Of a DNA stretch of 64,000 nucleotides, positions 22,472-34,523 are shown piece by piece. Made by a program: the position numbers and the translations under genes. This stretch comes from Vigna angularis (Eukaryota; Streptophyta; Magnoliopsida; Fabales; Fabaceae), in the NCBI RefSeq assembly GCF_016808095.1, contig NC_068980.1, forward strand, positions 16,061,388-16,125,387, in the 5' to 3' direction. A model generated the notes under the pieces. The model was given only the letters and a program-made list of their open reading frames with translations. It did no database searches and had not been told where the DNA came from. Positions within the stretch are counted from its first letter, which is position 1. Every line of letters starts with the position of its first letter.

Positions 22472-24400
22472 GACTCTTAAGCGGCTTAGTCTACCTGGCG
22501 TACTCCCACCTTAACTGGCCAAACTAGCTTTTCTCCAAGAAGTGTATGACCAATTTAAATAAGTTAATCGTTGTTTCTTGTTAAGAAAATTGAATGGGTT
22601 CTTACAACTTGATTTGGTTCATTCCCGTTATGAACATTTTATAGTTCAGTGACTCTTTTATCTTAATATTTACAAAAATATTCCTCTATGGACAAAGATT
22701 TTGCTTACAATTGCTTCACCGGTTCAATTCTAGAGGCGGCTTCAATGAAATTAGCTTCGATGTGAGTCTGAGTCTTTTCCAACTACTGCAAACTTTTCGC
22801 TCTATTATTCTTATTTTATATTACTGATATATTACGTACAATTGTCTGCAGTTCTCTTCTTGTGAATCGCTTATATAGGGAAATTCCAAAGCATCTAGGA
22901 AATTTTACAACTCTTAAATATATGTATGTTCCAAGCTCTAATTTAATTCATTCATATTTATCCTAGATATTATCAGGTTTGTTGAAATCCTCAAGAATGA
23001 GGTATAACTTACTAATCTCTTCATTTGTCTTGTTTCCTATTAGAATGCTTGAAGCAAACCGATTTTCTGCTACTGTTCCACCTGAGCGTGGAAAACTAAT
23101 CAACTTGAAGACCTTGTAAGGCATCCCAATTCCTTTTCTTGTCTTCATTTTTTAGTATGATTATTTGATTTTTTTTTTTTACTTTCTCTCGTAATCTAAC
23201 GATTTTTGTAAGCATCTTACTCTAATGTATAATTTTAACTTAAAACCTAAGGGAGAAGATGATAGACGGGCCCAAGCCCAGTTATCTTATTGTAGTATTT
23301 CTTTTATTTTTTATTAAAGCATGTGTAAAAGGTGTTAGGCATGTGGTAGATAGGAGGGACTTTTTGTCCTATATATAGACATGCCACCACCTCTTGTAAG
23401 ACACTTTTGAGCATAATGAATTGTTATTCTGTTGAGAGCACTCCAGAGCAATTCTACCTTGAAAGTCAAGGCTAGAGAATCCCAAAGGATCTCCTCTAGC
23501 CACCTTCCATCTCACACTATCATTCTCTCATTTTTCCATTATCATATTCTCACTCCTCCGTAGCATCCATCTCACGCCACTCTCACCAATTACCAGCTTC
23601 CTCGTGGCTTGCGTCAAGCCTACTGCCACACGTGCCTTTTCTCTCACGAGATTCCATCAGCACAGCTTCCATATCCTCATTTCGCGTCCTCACCTACGTT
23701 TTCTCTCGAGAGAGCTCTTCAACCACAAACCCCATCCTCAGCATCTCTGAACCTTCACCGTGGTGACTCTCATCACCGAATCAGGTTCCTCACTTCAGTT
23801 TGTCGTCGGTCCAGCCTTAACCTCTTCGAACCACATCCATTTGAGCCTCTTCACCGAACATCGTCACGAGCCTAGGGTTTCTTCCGCCTCTAGGTTATTT
23901 CTTAGATTTCCTTCAGTTCCATCGGTTAGATCTTCTTCTCCACCGATTAAATCCTCCCTTACCTTCAACCCTAGAGTTTTCACCGATTAAACCACCAAAC
24001 CTAGGGTTCTTAGTTCTTTGGCTATTTTCGCTGCCTCATTTGCTTCCTCTACTTCTTTCCGTTGCGCATCAATGTCAAGGATGCCTCGAGGAGTCCAAAT
24101 CGCTCAAGTTTTGTCTTCTCCTCGGAGTGTCGTCTATCAAAAGAACTTATGGAGATAACATATCTTTGCATTTGAAAGCAAATTTTTTACTTAAGTGAGA
24201 TATTTTTCAACAAATTTTCATGATTCCAGAATCATGAAATGTAAGCAGTTTTTAATAATGAAACTAAATATTTGTTTTTATGTACAAGTATTGACACAAT
24301 GAATTAAACAGTTTGGCATTGCTTTTGTTATTTATTTGACAGGTAATATGCTTAGTGGCAATATACTGAATTCAGTCCTGAAGGATGGAAGTAGCATGTA
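22472..24400 (+). pseudogene. LRR receptor-like kinase (LRR-VIII type) exon fragments
   Basis: Four short exon-like pieces with splice-like borders encode leucine-rich repeats: 22472-22550 (TLKRLSLPGVLPP, stop, LAKLAFLQEV), 22860-22922 (LLVNRLYREIPKHLGNFTTL), 23043-23117 (MLEANRFSATVPPERGKL, then INLKTL before GTAAGG) and about 24344-24399 (GNMLSGNILNSVLKDGSS before GTAAGT). The order and wording match the extracellular LRR region of At1g53430-type LRR-VIII receptor kinases (from memory of the family). There is an in-frame stop and no malectin or kinase domain, and a foreign block (about 23236-24170) separates the last two pieces. Introns are retained, so this is a DNA-level fragment and not a retrocopy. 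Confidence 0.65.
23236..24170 (+). repeat. Probable LTR/leader of an unidentified retrotransposon
   Basis: GC-richer block dividing the LRR fragments. It has a TATA-like TATATATAG at about 23381, then GAGCATAATGAATTG and a long C/T-rich stretch (23510-24060) that translates in several frames without stops but without recognisable motifs. This looks like the R/U5 and leader of a retroelement; I cannot find a second copy here, so the class is open. The ORFs at 23609 and 23760 are not credible genes. Confidence 0.35.
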
Positions 24401-24745
24401 AGTTTCTTGTGGTTCAAAATTCTTTATCTAAATTTTCTGCAATTAAGGTTTTACTCTCATAGATTTGGAATGTTTAGTATAGCTCAATAGATTTCTTAGT
24501 CATTGAGTATGTGGTTCACTGTAGAATAGATTTGGCATAAAAAATTCACAATGAAATTATTTCCTGAGTAAAAGCAATTGGACCCAGTTGGTTTCATACT
24601 TTATTCTAGATGTATTTCAGCACTATGTTCAAGGTTAGTAAAAGTCTTGGAATATTACTTCTTTGGACATTTAGATTACTGATATCAAGTGCAGTCAGTA
24701 GCACTTTTTTGTCATTGAGAAAAAAATGTTGCCTTTGTCTTGCAG

Positions 24746-25650
24746 AGTCTTCATACTAAAGTTATTTTCTCTATATCCACAGTATGAGGGTGAGCTTTAT
24801 CTTCTAGCCATTGATCAAGGTTACATTAATTAGCCATATCTGGTCTGGGAAAAACTGAATGAGGTAAAAAGTATTGTTATATGATCTTTTTTGTTGGGAT
24901 CATTTTAAAAATTTCCTTCTATGTTGCCACAGGTAGATGTAGATATTCTCAACTAAACATCCTGAAAGCTGAGTTTATATGTTTTGTGATTTGAACTCCT
25001 TCAATACTTAGGGACAAGTTGTGCATGCAGTTTTTTTTAAACTTGTAGTAAATTCTGTGTGCACGGATCTTTATTAGAATGTTGTGCCGTATAGTTTCAT
25101 TTTTTATTATACTATTTGCATATCCTTCCCGTTCCATCTTATTATATTGTGTATTTCCTTACTATCGTTGAGCAATATTGAATTGCAAAAAGTTTATGTT
25201 CTTATTTTTCAGGTCAACGGTGATTCATTGTTTATGACCAGTAATTTCAAGGAATTCAAGGTAGAAAATCATGAAAATAGCACGTGGGATGAAAGCAATG
25301 TCCTAACCAGCACTATTGTATGTATATATATTAATCTTTGCAAATCAATTTTTCTTAGATATTTGGACATCTTCTCGTTTCAGGACTATCTTGCCAGCAT
25401 CGATAGTGCAACACAGGCAGGCTTAGATATCATGTAATTTTCATAATTTGCTGTTGGCCATGAAAACTTGTAAATTATTCCTTTTTCAAAATTATAGTCT
25501 TAACTAGTGTGCAATTGTAACAATTCTGATATGCAATTAGCAATAGCCTTGCAACAACGAGAATTTGAGCAGCAGCCATCACGCAAGAATAATTTACAAC
25601 ACTCATCCAATAGTGGTAACTCTAGACTGGTTATAGGACCCCAGGAACAT
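24746..25650 (+). pseudogene. MINDY/FAM63-type deubiquitinase, C-terminal exon fragments
   Basis: Four exon-like pieces with conserved phases: 24746-24863 (YEGELYLLAIDQGYIN, stop, PYLVWEKLNE, then GTAAAA), 25213-25317 (VNGDSLFMTSNFKEFKV ... NSTWDESNVLTST, then GTATGT), 25384-25434 (DYLASIDSATQAGLDI) and about 25529-25643 (MQLAIALQQREFEQQPSRK, a MIU-like ubiquitin-interacting helix, and GNSRLVIGPQ). This matches the end of the MINDY (DUF544) catalytic domain and the C-terminal MIU motif of plant MINDY lysine-48 deubiquitinases, from family knowledge. One in-frame stop and the missing N-terminal half make it a broken copy. Introns are retained. It lies in the same direction as the unrelated LRR fragments. 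Confidence 0.65.
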
Positions 25651-26189
25651 ATGCCTTTACTACAACTAATTTAAAGTGTTTTTGACAAATGATATTGTTG
25701 TCTGCGGTGTTTATATATAGTATGTATGTCACATACACTGTTGCCAATTGCCTTGTCTCGTTGAGTGACATTAGATGGGATCTTTTCAATTTGTTGGGAG
25801 GGGGATCTTTATTTTATCGATTAGCAAATTCAGATATTGAAGCTCTAACTTAATTATTTTATTTATAGATCTTTAATGATTGATCTCCAATGGAAGCTCC
25901 AGACATTGAAGACATTAGAACCAAGTGGGCTTCTTTTATTTTAAGTGTTAGTAAATTGTACAAACTTTACTACAATGTAGTGTAGGTTAATGTTATATTT
26001 GGATTTAATATGGTTTGATGTACAAATTATGTATTAAATATTATTAGACAATTTAATGTTTGAAATGAATTTCATTATGATAGTTTAATTGAATATGTTC
26101 ATTTCATGTTATATTGATTATAAATTGATTGATGAGATGATAATACATGAAATTAATTATAAATTGATTGGATATGTCAAATGTAATAA

Positions 26190-26572
26190 TGATTTTTTTT
26201 AACAAAACAAGTTTTTATGATAGGTGAACAATGTATGTAATAAAAACTTATTTCTGAAAAGCATATATTATGATAGGTGAACAATTACTTGTCATAATAT
26301 ATTCGACATATTATGATAGGTGAACAAATTTATGTCATAAAACGCTACATATTATGATAGGTAAATCCAGCTACATCATAATATATTCATTATATTATGA
26401 CTGATAAGTGTGCATTTGTTATAATACATTGGACCTATTATGATAGGTGATAGAAAGTACGTCATAATACGTCGAACCTATTATGACGCAACTTTCTGCT
26501 ACGTCATAAAATGCACAGACCTATTATGATGCCCTGAACTATGATGTCAGGTTACCTATCATAATAAACGTT
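26190..26572. mobile_element. Subterminal-repeat block resembling a CACTA-type transposon
   Basis: The motif TATTATGATAGGT and variants recur about every 40-60 bp (near 26268, 26309, 26352, 26437, 26477, 26518), with inverted copies such as ACCTATCATAATA (26550) and several GTCATAATA. Closely spaced direct and inverted copies of a 12-15 bp motif are typical of CACTA (En/Spm) subterminal regions, in which similar TATGACGTCATAATA words occur. I do not see a clean CACTA...TAGTG terminus or a transposase, so only the repeat block is firm. Confidence 0.5.
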
Positions 26573-27831
26573 GATTGAGCATATTTGTACTAATTTGATG
26601 ATAGAAAATCAGTTAACTAAAGGACTACTGCCCAAAAACTTTTATTGGCAAGTATATGAACATTATGGATAAGTCAATATTAACATGATGATGTTAACTA
26701 TCTGTATGTATATGTATAATTTTATGGTTGTACTGTCATGACACTTGTGAATTCAATTAAAGTTATGTTTCTCTTTATTTATGTTATCCACGTTAAGTTA
26801 TATACATGTATTATTGATTGTGGTAACATGTTATGTTTCTTTTAGAGATATGAAAGTTATAAGATTGATTAAAGTTATGTTGAGTTGGTTTGATTATGTG
26901 ATACATGGAAGGAATCTTGTCATTCATGACTTTTGTCTATCGTGATCCAATCATTTCAATTCATATAAGGATAATGACTTAATAATTCTAATGAATGGCG
27001 CACACTTAAAGTTTAGTTTTAGATCTTCAAGTCATCACATGAACTAAGTTGAAGAATGTTAAATTATATTAATTTAATATTTGGTCGTGTAATTTAAAGA
27101 ATAAATTTGATGTAAGGATTCTAATGTGATGATTATTAAAATATAAATGTATTAAAGTTATAGAGATTATTTTAGAGTTATTAAAATTAGTTTATCTCTT
27201 CTCATTTCAAAAAGGCCATTTTGGTATTTATTGAAATTTGTAAAATATCATAAAATAGAGACAGTTTTTACTTTTGTGAAAATGTTACTGAAATATAGAG
27301 TCAAAATTACATTCTTCAAAAGAGAAAACAAACATGACTTTGACATAAGGAAACTTCTTATCCTAATAATTTATATATCATTTTCTATATTATTAAGGAG
27401 TCATCTAAGAGATTAAAAAAGTAAAAGAAGAAAAAAATTATTAGAAAAACTAACAATAGATCTAAATAAATTCTTTTCCTTAGACAAATTCTTTTTCTTC
27501 ATAATTAATAATTATATATGTAAGTATGTGAGAATCATAAAATTCAAAATTGTATATATTTTCATTTAATTAAAATTATAAAAATTACTTACACAACACA
27601 TCACACGAACGTCAAAATATATAGATATTAAACATGAGATTTCGAACCTAATGATTAAAGATTATATGAACCCTTCATACCAACAATTAATAAATATTAT
27701 TTTGATACCAATATTGTAACCTCACATCGATTAAGATTGAACTTTCAAATACATTAAAAATTATTAAAAATTGCTAAAGATTGCAGCTTAAAATTTTGAT
27801 TGGTTATCTACATTCTCAATATTGCAACTTC

Positions 27832-27887
<56 letters not shown>

Positions 27888-29479
27888 CATGCAACAACAA
27901 AACAACAAAATCAAATTTGTCACATGTATTCTTTTTATTTATGTTCTTCCAAGAGCATTTCTCATCTATTTTTTCCCTCACAGTTTAATGTAAATGAGCA
28001 TAATCAAACAACAATTTATTAGCATAAACAATACACATGAAAGCAAACACATGGTAAGTGTTATATATACCAATTAATAATTTATTCTTTTAACACAAAT
28101 CAATAATTTATTTGTTTTATTAAACATTTTATTTATTAATGATTTTTTATTATTATTTTTAATCTCTTTCCACTCTTATTCGCTTATTTGTCTTGATTAA
28201 ACACATTAGTTTTTCTACTTTATAATTTTATTTTTTTTATCTCAGATTGCTTCCACTTACTATATATCTTTCATCTCAACAAGGCATTGCAGAATAATCA
28301 TTATATTAGTTTTATCCTCTTCTCAGTACAATAATGCTAATAAAACTACACACAATTACATTAGTTTACTATATTATTTTACTTCATACCATTTATCCCC
28401 ATGAGTCAATGTTTCATAAGTTATGCTTTGTTCGTTTGAGTAAATTTGTGGGAGATAATTTGGAGGAGAGTGATTGAGTGGATTTGAGAGTAAAGTTTTT
28501 GTTGTTTGTTTGAGTGAATTTGGAAGTAATTGAGAGTGAATTTGGAAGTAAAGTTTGTAAGAATTAGGGTATGATTTGATTGATGTGACAGATATAAAAA
28601 ATTTGTATAGTTGGTAAAAAATAAATATTACCAAAATACCCGTAGTTATTAAAGTAATATAAAATATTATTTGTTAATGTTATATTTAATTGTAAAAAAG
28701 TTTGTAAAGAGTAAAAAATTGAAATATTAATTATAAATTAATTATAAATTATAACAAAATTAATATTTAATAAAATGAATTTATTTTTAAATGTAGTATT
28801 GATTTGTAATATAATTTTATACCAAGTAGTATGAATTTATTTGTTATGGAAGTGAGATTGTATCCATATTAACGTATTTTTTTCATGAAATTCTACTCTC
28901 TTGTCAATAGACAGAAAACGAAATCATATAGAAGTAAAGGATCCAAGATGCAATCTCCAACTTCAAGAGAACCATGGTCAAGTGCACATATAAATACACC
29001 AAAATTTCCATGGATTTCAAGTCAATAGACCTTACTTATCACTTAGTTATTTATTTTCATTATTTATTTAAAATAAGATAGTATCCATATTAACGTATTT
29101 AAAATTTGTATCGTGAGAATTCAAAACTAAGCTCAAAGATTAATTAATTAATTAGCTAGTTAAATAAGTTTCAAACACTCAAAGACCCAAAATAACCAAG
29201 TTTACTATCCATGATTACGCCGTATATTAACTTTATTATAAATAGAAAAACTTGTGTACGTATCGCGTAAAAATTGACTACAAATGTCAAAATGTTTGAT
29301 CCGTAATCATATGTAATTTTTGCTCTCTTGACACTAAAAAAGAAAACAAAAATGGTGGAAATTAAGGTAGAAAATAGAATAGTTATTTCATATATAAACC
29401 TTAAGTAACCTTTTCCAAGTAATAACTTCTAAAAAATTTAAATACAAATAGAAGAGAAAAAAAGAAGATAAAACACTGG
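26573..29479. other. AT-rich intergenic region with a TA microsatellite
   Basis: No coding sequence that I can support. A pure (TA)n tract occupies about 27834-27885 and accounts for the three overlapping ORFs there. About 28410-28640 has repeated GAGTGAATTTGGAAGTAA-like words, possibly a small nonautonomous DNA element, with no termini recognised. Confidence 0.6.
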
Positions 29480-30170
29480 TGAAAAAGATGGTTGAAGCAG
29501 CCGAACAAAACCTGAAAACCTCTTCTACACATCAACGCTACAACTTTGCAAGAGGTGGAACTTCACTCCTTCGGCATTGCTCCAATCTCCGGCTAAGCTA
29601 ATATACGCGGGACAGTTAACATAAATGTGGTACCTTCCAGAGACCCAACTTTCGACCTTCCACTTCACTCTCCCGTTGATCTTAACGTTGACTATAACAG
29701 TGCCGACATTTTGGTCCTATTGCAGGGAGGCGAGAACAAACAGCAAAGAGGGAACCAAATACGCCGAAGTTGTGCGAGATCTGCGACAAAGGGAACCGAA
29801 TACTCATGAGCTGGAATCGGACACAGCTCGTGTGTGAATGATTCGAAACTTTGGAACCGAATACTCCAGCTATGGAACCGAATGCGCTGCCTTCAATTTT
29901 GTCATCAACCACTGTTCATCGTCTTCTCCAGCTTAAAACACGCAGATCCCACTTCACGATCCCACTTCACACTTTCTTCTTCATGCCATCAACACCTTCT
30001 TCGTCCTCATCTACAAGCCTGAAACTCAAAAACAACAAGAAAATTGAACAAACAACATACTGCAATACTAACCTCACCTTAGACGTTGCTCGTCGTCGTC
30101 AATGGAAGAAATCGCCGTTGCTCTTCGTTGTCAATGGAAGAAACCGAGCACATTAGACTTTGAACACTAG
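29480..30170 (+). other. Unclassified GC-richer block with internal repeats
   Basis: Less AT-rich than its surroundings. It contains GGAACCGAATAC three times (about 29788, 29850, 29874 with variants) and a near-duplicate CGTTGCTC..TCGT..TCAATGGAAGAAA (30084-30115 and 30115-30145). Short overlapping ORFs (29625-30156) show no known domain. It could be a decayed gene end or a transposon fragment. Confidence 0.3.
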
Positions 30171-32530
30171 TAATAAAAGCGTTTATCAACTGTTTATCTT
30201 TAGGTTTTTAACATGTTGGAATCGGTTATGAAGCTTTTGCGAATTGATTTTCTACGTAAAAGCTGATATACATACAGGGAAATGTATAATAGGTTGAGGA
30301 TATATGTGACATTTCAGTCACAATCCTCCCAAATCTCTTCAAAGCCAAGAATGATGAAAAACCGCGATATCCCACAAATCCGTCTTCACCTTTCCTCATG
30401 TTTTCTCTCATCCAAACACGACTGCATTTTACAATCATCGCTCGCATTCGCGCTTAAACAGTAAAATCTGTTCAAACCACGTTAATCTTGTTTATTTAGG
30501 CAAGTATTGTTTTGCCTTATACCTATCAAGAAATATTCTAAATATTTATTTTTCAATATATGACCTGAGTTATTAAATACAAAAATAAACTCCACGTGAT
30601 TTACATTAATATAACTAAATTTAACTGTGTTAAGTTGAAATTTAAATTAAATTCAACCCATTTTATACGTTACTTTAATTTTAATAAATTTTTGGGAAGG
30701 ATGGAATAATTTATCCACCTATTAGTTAACTAGATTATTTCACTGAATAAATGATAACTATTTGGCTTTAAAACATTCCTTCAATGTCAATTTCGCAATT
30801 ATGGTACGTGAAATTGCCAAATCTGGAAAACTGCTTCACGAGTTGTCCTGGTCCCAAAAATCATCATTACATCGAGAAAACAATAAATGCAGAATGATGT
30901 GTAAAGTGTCTTTTTTTTTTTATAATTAAGGCGTATTTATCTTCTGCACAGATAATAAATTATATTTTTAAATGTGACTTCATGATAAACATTTAGTTAG
31001 TGTTGTTTAAATTAAATTAATGTGGAATCTTCTGTACCAGTGATATATTCAAAAGTGAAAAATGTTAAAATTTGTAATTGAATGGTCTCATCACAGTCTC
31101 TTCAGCCAAATCCATAATATCAACTCCTGCTTCCGTTTCAACGAGGAAAATCATTAACCCCACTTTTTGTTTGGACCACTATCCTCATCTTTCTTCACAA
31201 TAAATCATGAATAAATACCAAATTCATAGATAAAGTTTCTAATTTAATTTTCTTATTTTTTATATCACCTTTGCTTTAGGCACAAGTTCCATTGTTTTAT
31301 AATATCAAATCTTGTAATTAATTATGGAATAATATTATGGTTTTTTTCTCTCTTACGAAAAACTTTATAGATATATTATTAGAAACTTAATTATAAATCT
31401 AAGTTTTACAATAAATAAACATAAAAAAAATTGATATGATTCTTTTATAAAATTTTAACTCATGTTCCATGTGTTTCTCTATAAATCTCCATGAAAAGAC
31501 CTATTAGGATCTCACGTTAAGAGTTTGTAAAGATGATATGAACATCAACCATAGAAAAAACTAGAAAACTTTCCTTGATATTTATTACGTGCCTCTGAAA
31601 GAAGATGATGAGAAGTGACACACGTGCGTGGGTGTATGTGATGGAGGCAGGGAATAAAGCAGTAGGTATAAGAGAGAAAAAGAAAAACATGGGTTGAATG
31701 AGTGATATCATATATAGTATTATTTGGAGCAGAAAAATCTTCTAGGCCCTCTCTAGCCGAACTGGTGAGAGTAACACTGTGTCCCTTCCTCAAGACAAGT
31801 ACCTTCAACACACACTGCATAAAACAAAATATGCTGCCATAAAGAGGGAAATGCCAAAGAGAAAGAGGAAATCAACACACCGATAATTGTTCCCTTGTGT
31901 CACCAATAATACTTGCTTCATTTGGTCGATATTGGCATGTCTAGAGGAGGATGTGTTCAGCTCTCACAATGTCTCTTCAAACAACTAAAATTGAATCTTG
32001 TGAAAAGGGTGTTCTTCACATTTAATGAAAGATAGTATCTTTTAAATATAGACCTTTTAATTAATGATTCATAGATATTTATAGCGACAAGTTAAATATA
32101 AATCTCTCTCTCTCTCTCTCTCTCAACACATCTTATATTAAATTCTTAATCACATATTTGATAAATAATACCATTTAATGCTATTCATAATATGAAGTGG
32201 AGAGGAACAAAAGAAACTGGTGAATCATGAATTTGACACCTAATTTAACTGTCAAAACCTTGAAATGCTATTTTTAACAGGACTGTTGTTTTAATTTTAT
32301 TTTGAATTTTAGCTATTATGTTGAAAGTGTGTTATACTTGGATAGAATTGTATTTAGGAAAAATGGAAAGAAAATGCGTTAACGGGGGCCCATTTTGGCA
32401 TTTGCTTAGAGAGGAAGTGAATAAGAATGGGAGCGTAGGTGCTTCATTCAAAAGGGGTTTAAAAAAAAAGGGCAGAAATGGACAAGGCCTAGTGGCAATG
32501 AAAGAGGGTACAACTGTACATGTAAGTAGT
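30171..32530. other. AT-rich intergenic and upstream region of the IDM1-like gene
   Basis: No supported gene. A (TC)n microsatellite is at 32103-32124. The minus ORFs at 31517-31820 show no recognised domain. The last 200 bp lead into the presumed transcribed start of the IDM1-like gene. Confidence 0.5.
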
Positions 32531-32539
32531 CCATGACAT

Positions 32540-34523
32540 AGATACAACTCTCACATGCTGTGGTAGATGCTCCTAGAGAGAGAAACAGGGTTCTAGAGAG
32601 AGAAAGTGCTGTTCCTTTCTGTTTGCCATCTTTTGCAGTGTGGTAGCATTGTTGGGTTTCTCAGAGCTCTTTTTATTTCTGGTGGGGTTGAAGGTGAGGG
32701 ATGAAGCCAAGGAAGATTTCGATTTCTGTTTTTATGCTCAGAAATGTTCAATTGCTTCTGTGATTTTAAGGAACCCTAATTGTGCCTGAGATTGTGCTGC
32801 TCTGGTGCGTGGCTCTGGGCATTGTTACGCCTATAGGAGTTTCTCGGTCGTGTCTTTTTGATGAATAGTTTTTTTTGTGTGTGTGTGGTTTCTGATTATG
32901 AGTTGTGAATTTCTTTTTCGAGAGTCTGCGATGGGTAGGGTAGGTTGTGATCTGTGTTGAGAATGAGGGTTGTGCTCTGGATTTGCGGTTCTGTCATCCA
33001 TTTCTGGACCTGATGTTTGTTCTGTGTCCCAATGCTGCTTCTGGATTCATGCATGTCGATTTTATGCTTCACTTTTGTCCCGGAATTCTGGGTTCCGCGT
33101 CTCTTTCAAGTGATTTGCTGCTTTAATTGAAGGGAATATTTAGTATTTAATGAAAATGAGAATATTTATTAGATTGAAAGCATATAACGTGTGCGTGTAT
33201 TAAATTTTAATGTTATTAAAATTTGTATTCTTAATATTTTAGCTTTTTGAGTTGGATAACTTTTGGTTTCCCTCACCGTTCTCTTTTAAAAACGGAGTTG
33301 TGTTCTTTCCAGGCATAAACTACTGGAGGATTGCATGTGCATTTTGATTCAACCCAACCTTTACATTGCATTTGGTCGTGTGTTTCTGTGAATGTAATGT
33401 TTAGTCATTTTTTGTCGTCAAAGACCATTCTATATCACTTCTATGTTGAGCTTGAATTTTTTAACAAGGGAAACCATGATGAGTATTTTGAAGAAGTTTT
33501 TAATGAGGCTTTTATAGTTAATAATTTGAAGGGTACTCATTGAAGCACTAATACTAGATCTGCAAATGGCACAGGAAGACATGAGTCTCCCTCTGTCGAA
33601 AATCGTTGTTGCGTGAAAAGTATATTATTTCTGAATTCTGATTCCTTATCCCTTAGTTTGATATGCTGTTTTTGTCGGAGGAGAATATTTCTCTAGAAGA
33701 AACTGTTGCATGAAAGTCAATATATTCTGTACCTTATGCCATGGATCAACAATGAAAAACACATGTAATTGTGGGCAAACAATATATTGTTGGCTTTGCT
33801 TGGTCTTCTTTGGCAGTTAGGCAGTCATGCTGATGAAACCAAAAGAGTACTTATAGTTCCATATCTAGCTAGAAGATAAGATGGAAGTTAACTAATTCCA
33901 AAACTAAAAACTTCCATATTTAGTGTTTAAATGCTTAATTACTTTTGTGGCTTTTTGTTTGTTTATAAATACAGTTTACCCACACCTTGTTTTACTTTAC
34001 ATTTTGTTATTAATGAGATGAGATAATGGGATATTCGGATTTTAGTGGAGAGAGATAAAAAATCTTTTAATGAATCCTTGTGATGGATGCTCATGGGTGC
34101 AAAATCGAATGTGTAGCTGTTGTCCGATAATCTTTCACCTTATTTACATTTCAGTTTTGTATTTAATGCAACTATGACTCTGAGGGAAAATGATACCAAT
34201 AAATAAAAATGACACTTACACGATTTCTTTTATTGTTGTTGCATGATATCTTCCATGCATACTTTCTTTCAGAAATTTAATTATGAAGGTAAAGTTTGTT
34301 TTGAATCTTTTTATTTTCAAAGACAATTTAATAACATCTCAATTTCTTCTGCAGATTCTAAAGCCTTTAGCAGGAGACCTTTTTCTATTAATTGGTGTCA
34401 ATAGTGACGAAGTATGTTAACCAATAATTTATGGCTTCATATGTTGGTTTAGCTTTTTGTAATGGTGCCAACATGTAGACCAGCAACAGAAACTGCATAG
34501 TGAAATCGCATCTGTCAGCAGAG
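32540..34523 (+). other. Presumed 5' UTR exons and leader intron of the IDM1-like gene
   Basis: The segment from about 32540 to 32693 has GAGAGAGAAA-rich leader character and ends at a good donor, AAG/GTGAGG. The coding exon is preceded by a T-rich tract and acceptor TTCTTCTGCAG at 34354. A leader intron of about 1.66 kb (32694-34354) is therefore likely, a common arrangement in this gene class. The ORF at 33331-33543 is intronic. An in-frame TAG at 34476-34478 rules out coding further upstream in the main frame. The transcription start is not determined. Confidence 0.45.

Noticed and set aside
23609..23990. ORFs of 88 and 76 codons in a C/T-rich stretch
   Set aside because: Two frames open at once over a low-complexity leader-like region, no domain, no conservation visible.
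26573..26620. TTTGTACTAATTTG as the right CACTA terminus
   Set aside because: It does not read TAGTG and has no matching left end or 3-bp target duplication.
27781..28022. Three overlapping ORFs (Tyr-Ile repeats)
   Set aside because: They are translations of the (TA)n microsatellite at 27834-27885.
31545..31820. 91-codon minus-strand ORF starting MQCVLKVLVLRKG as a small secreted peptide gene
   Set aside because: No clear signal-peptide cleavage context or conserved C-terminal peptide motif; isolated in AT-rich DNA.
33331..33543. 70-codon ORF before the IDM1-like coding exon
   Set aside because: Lies in the presumed leader intron, no recognisable domain, low-complexity end.
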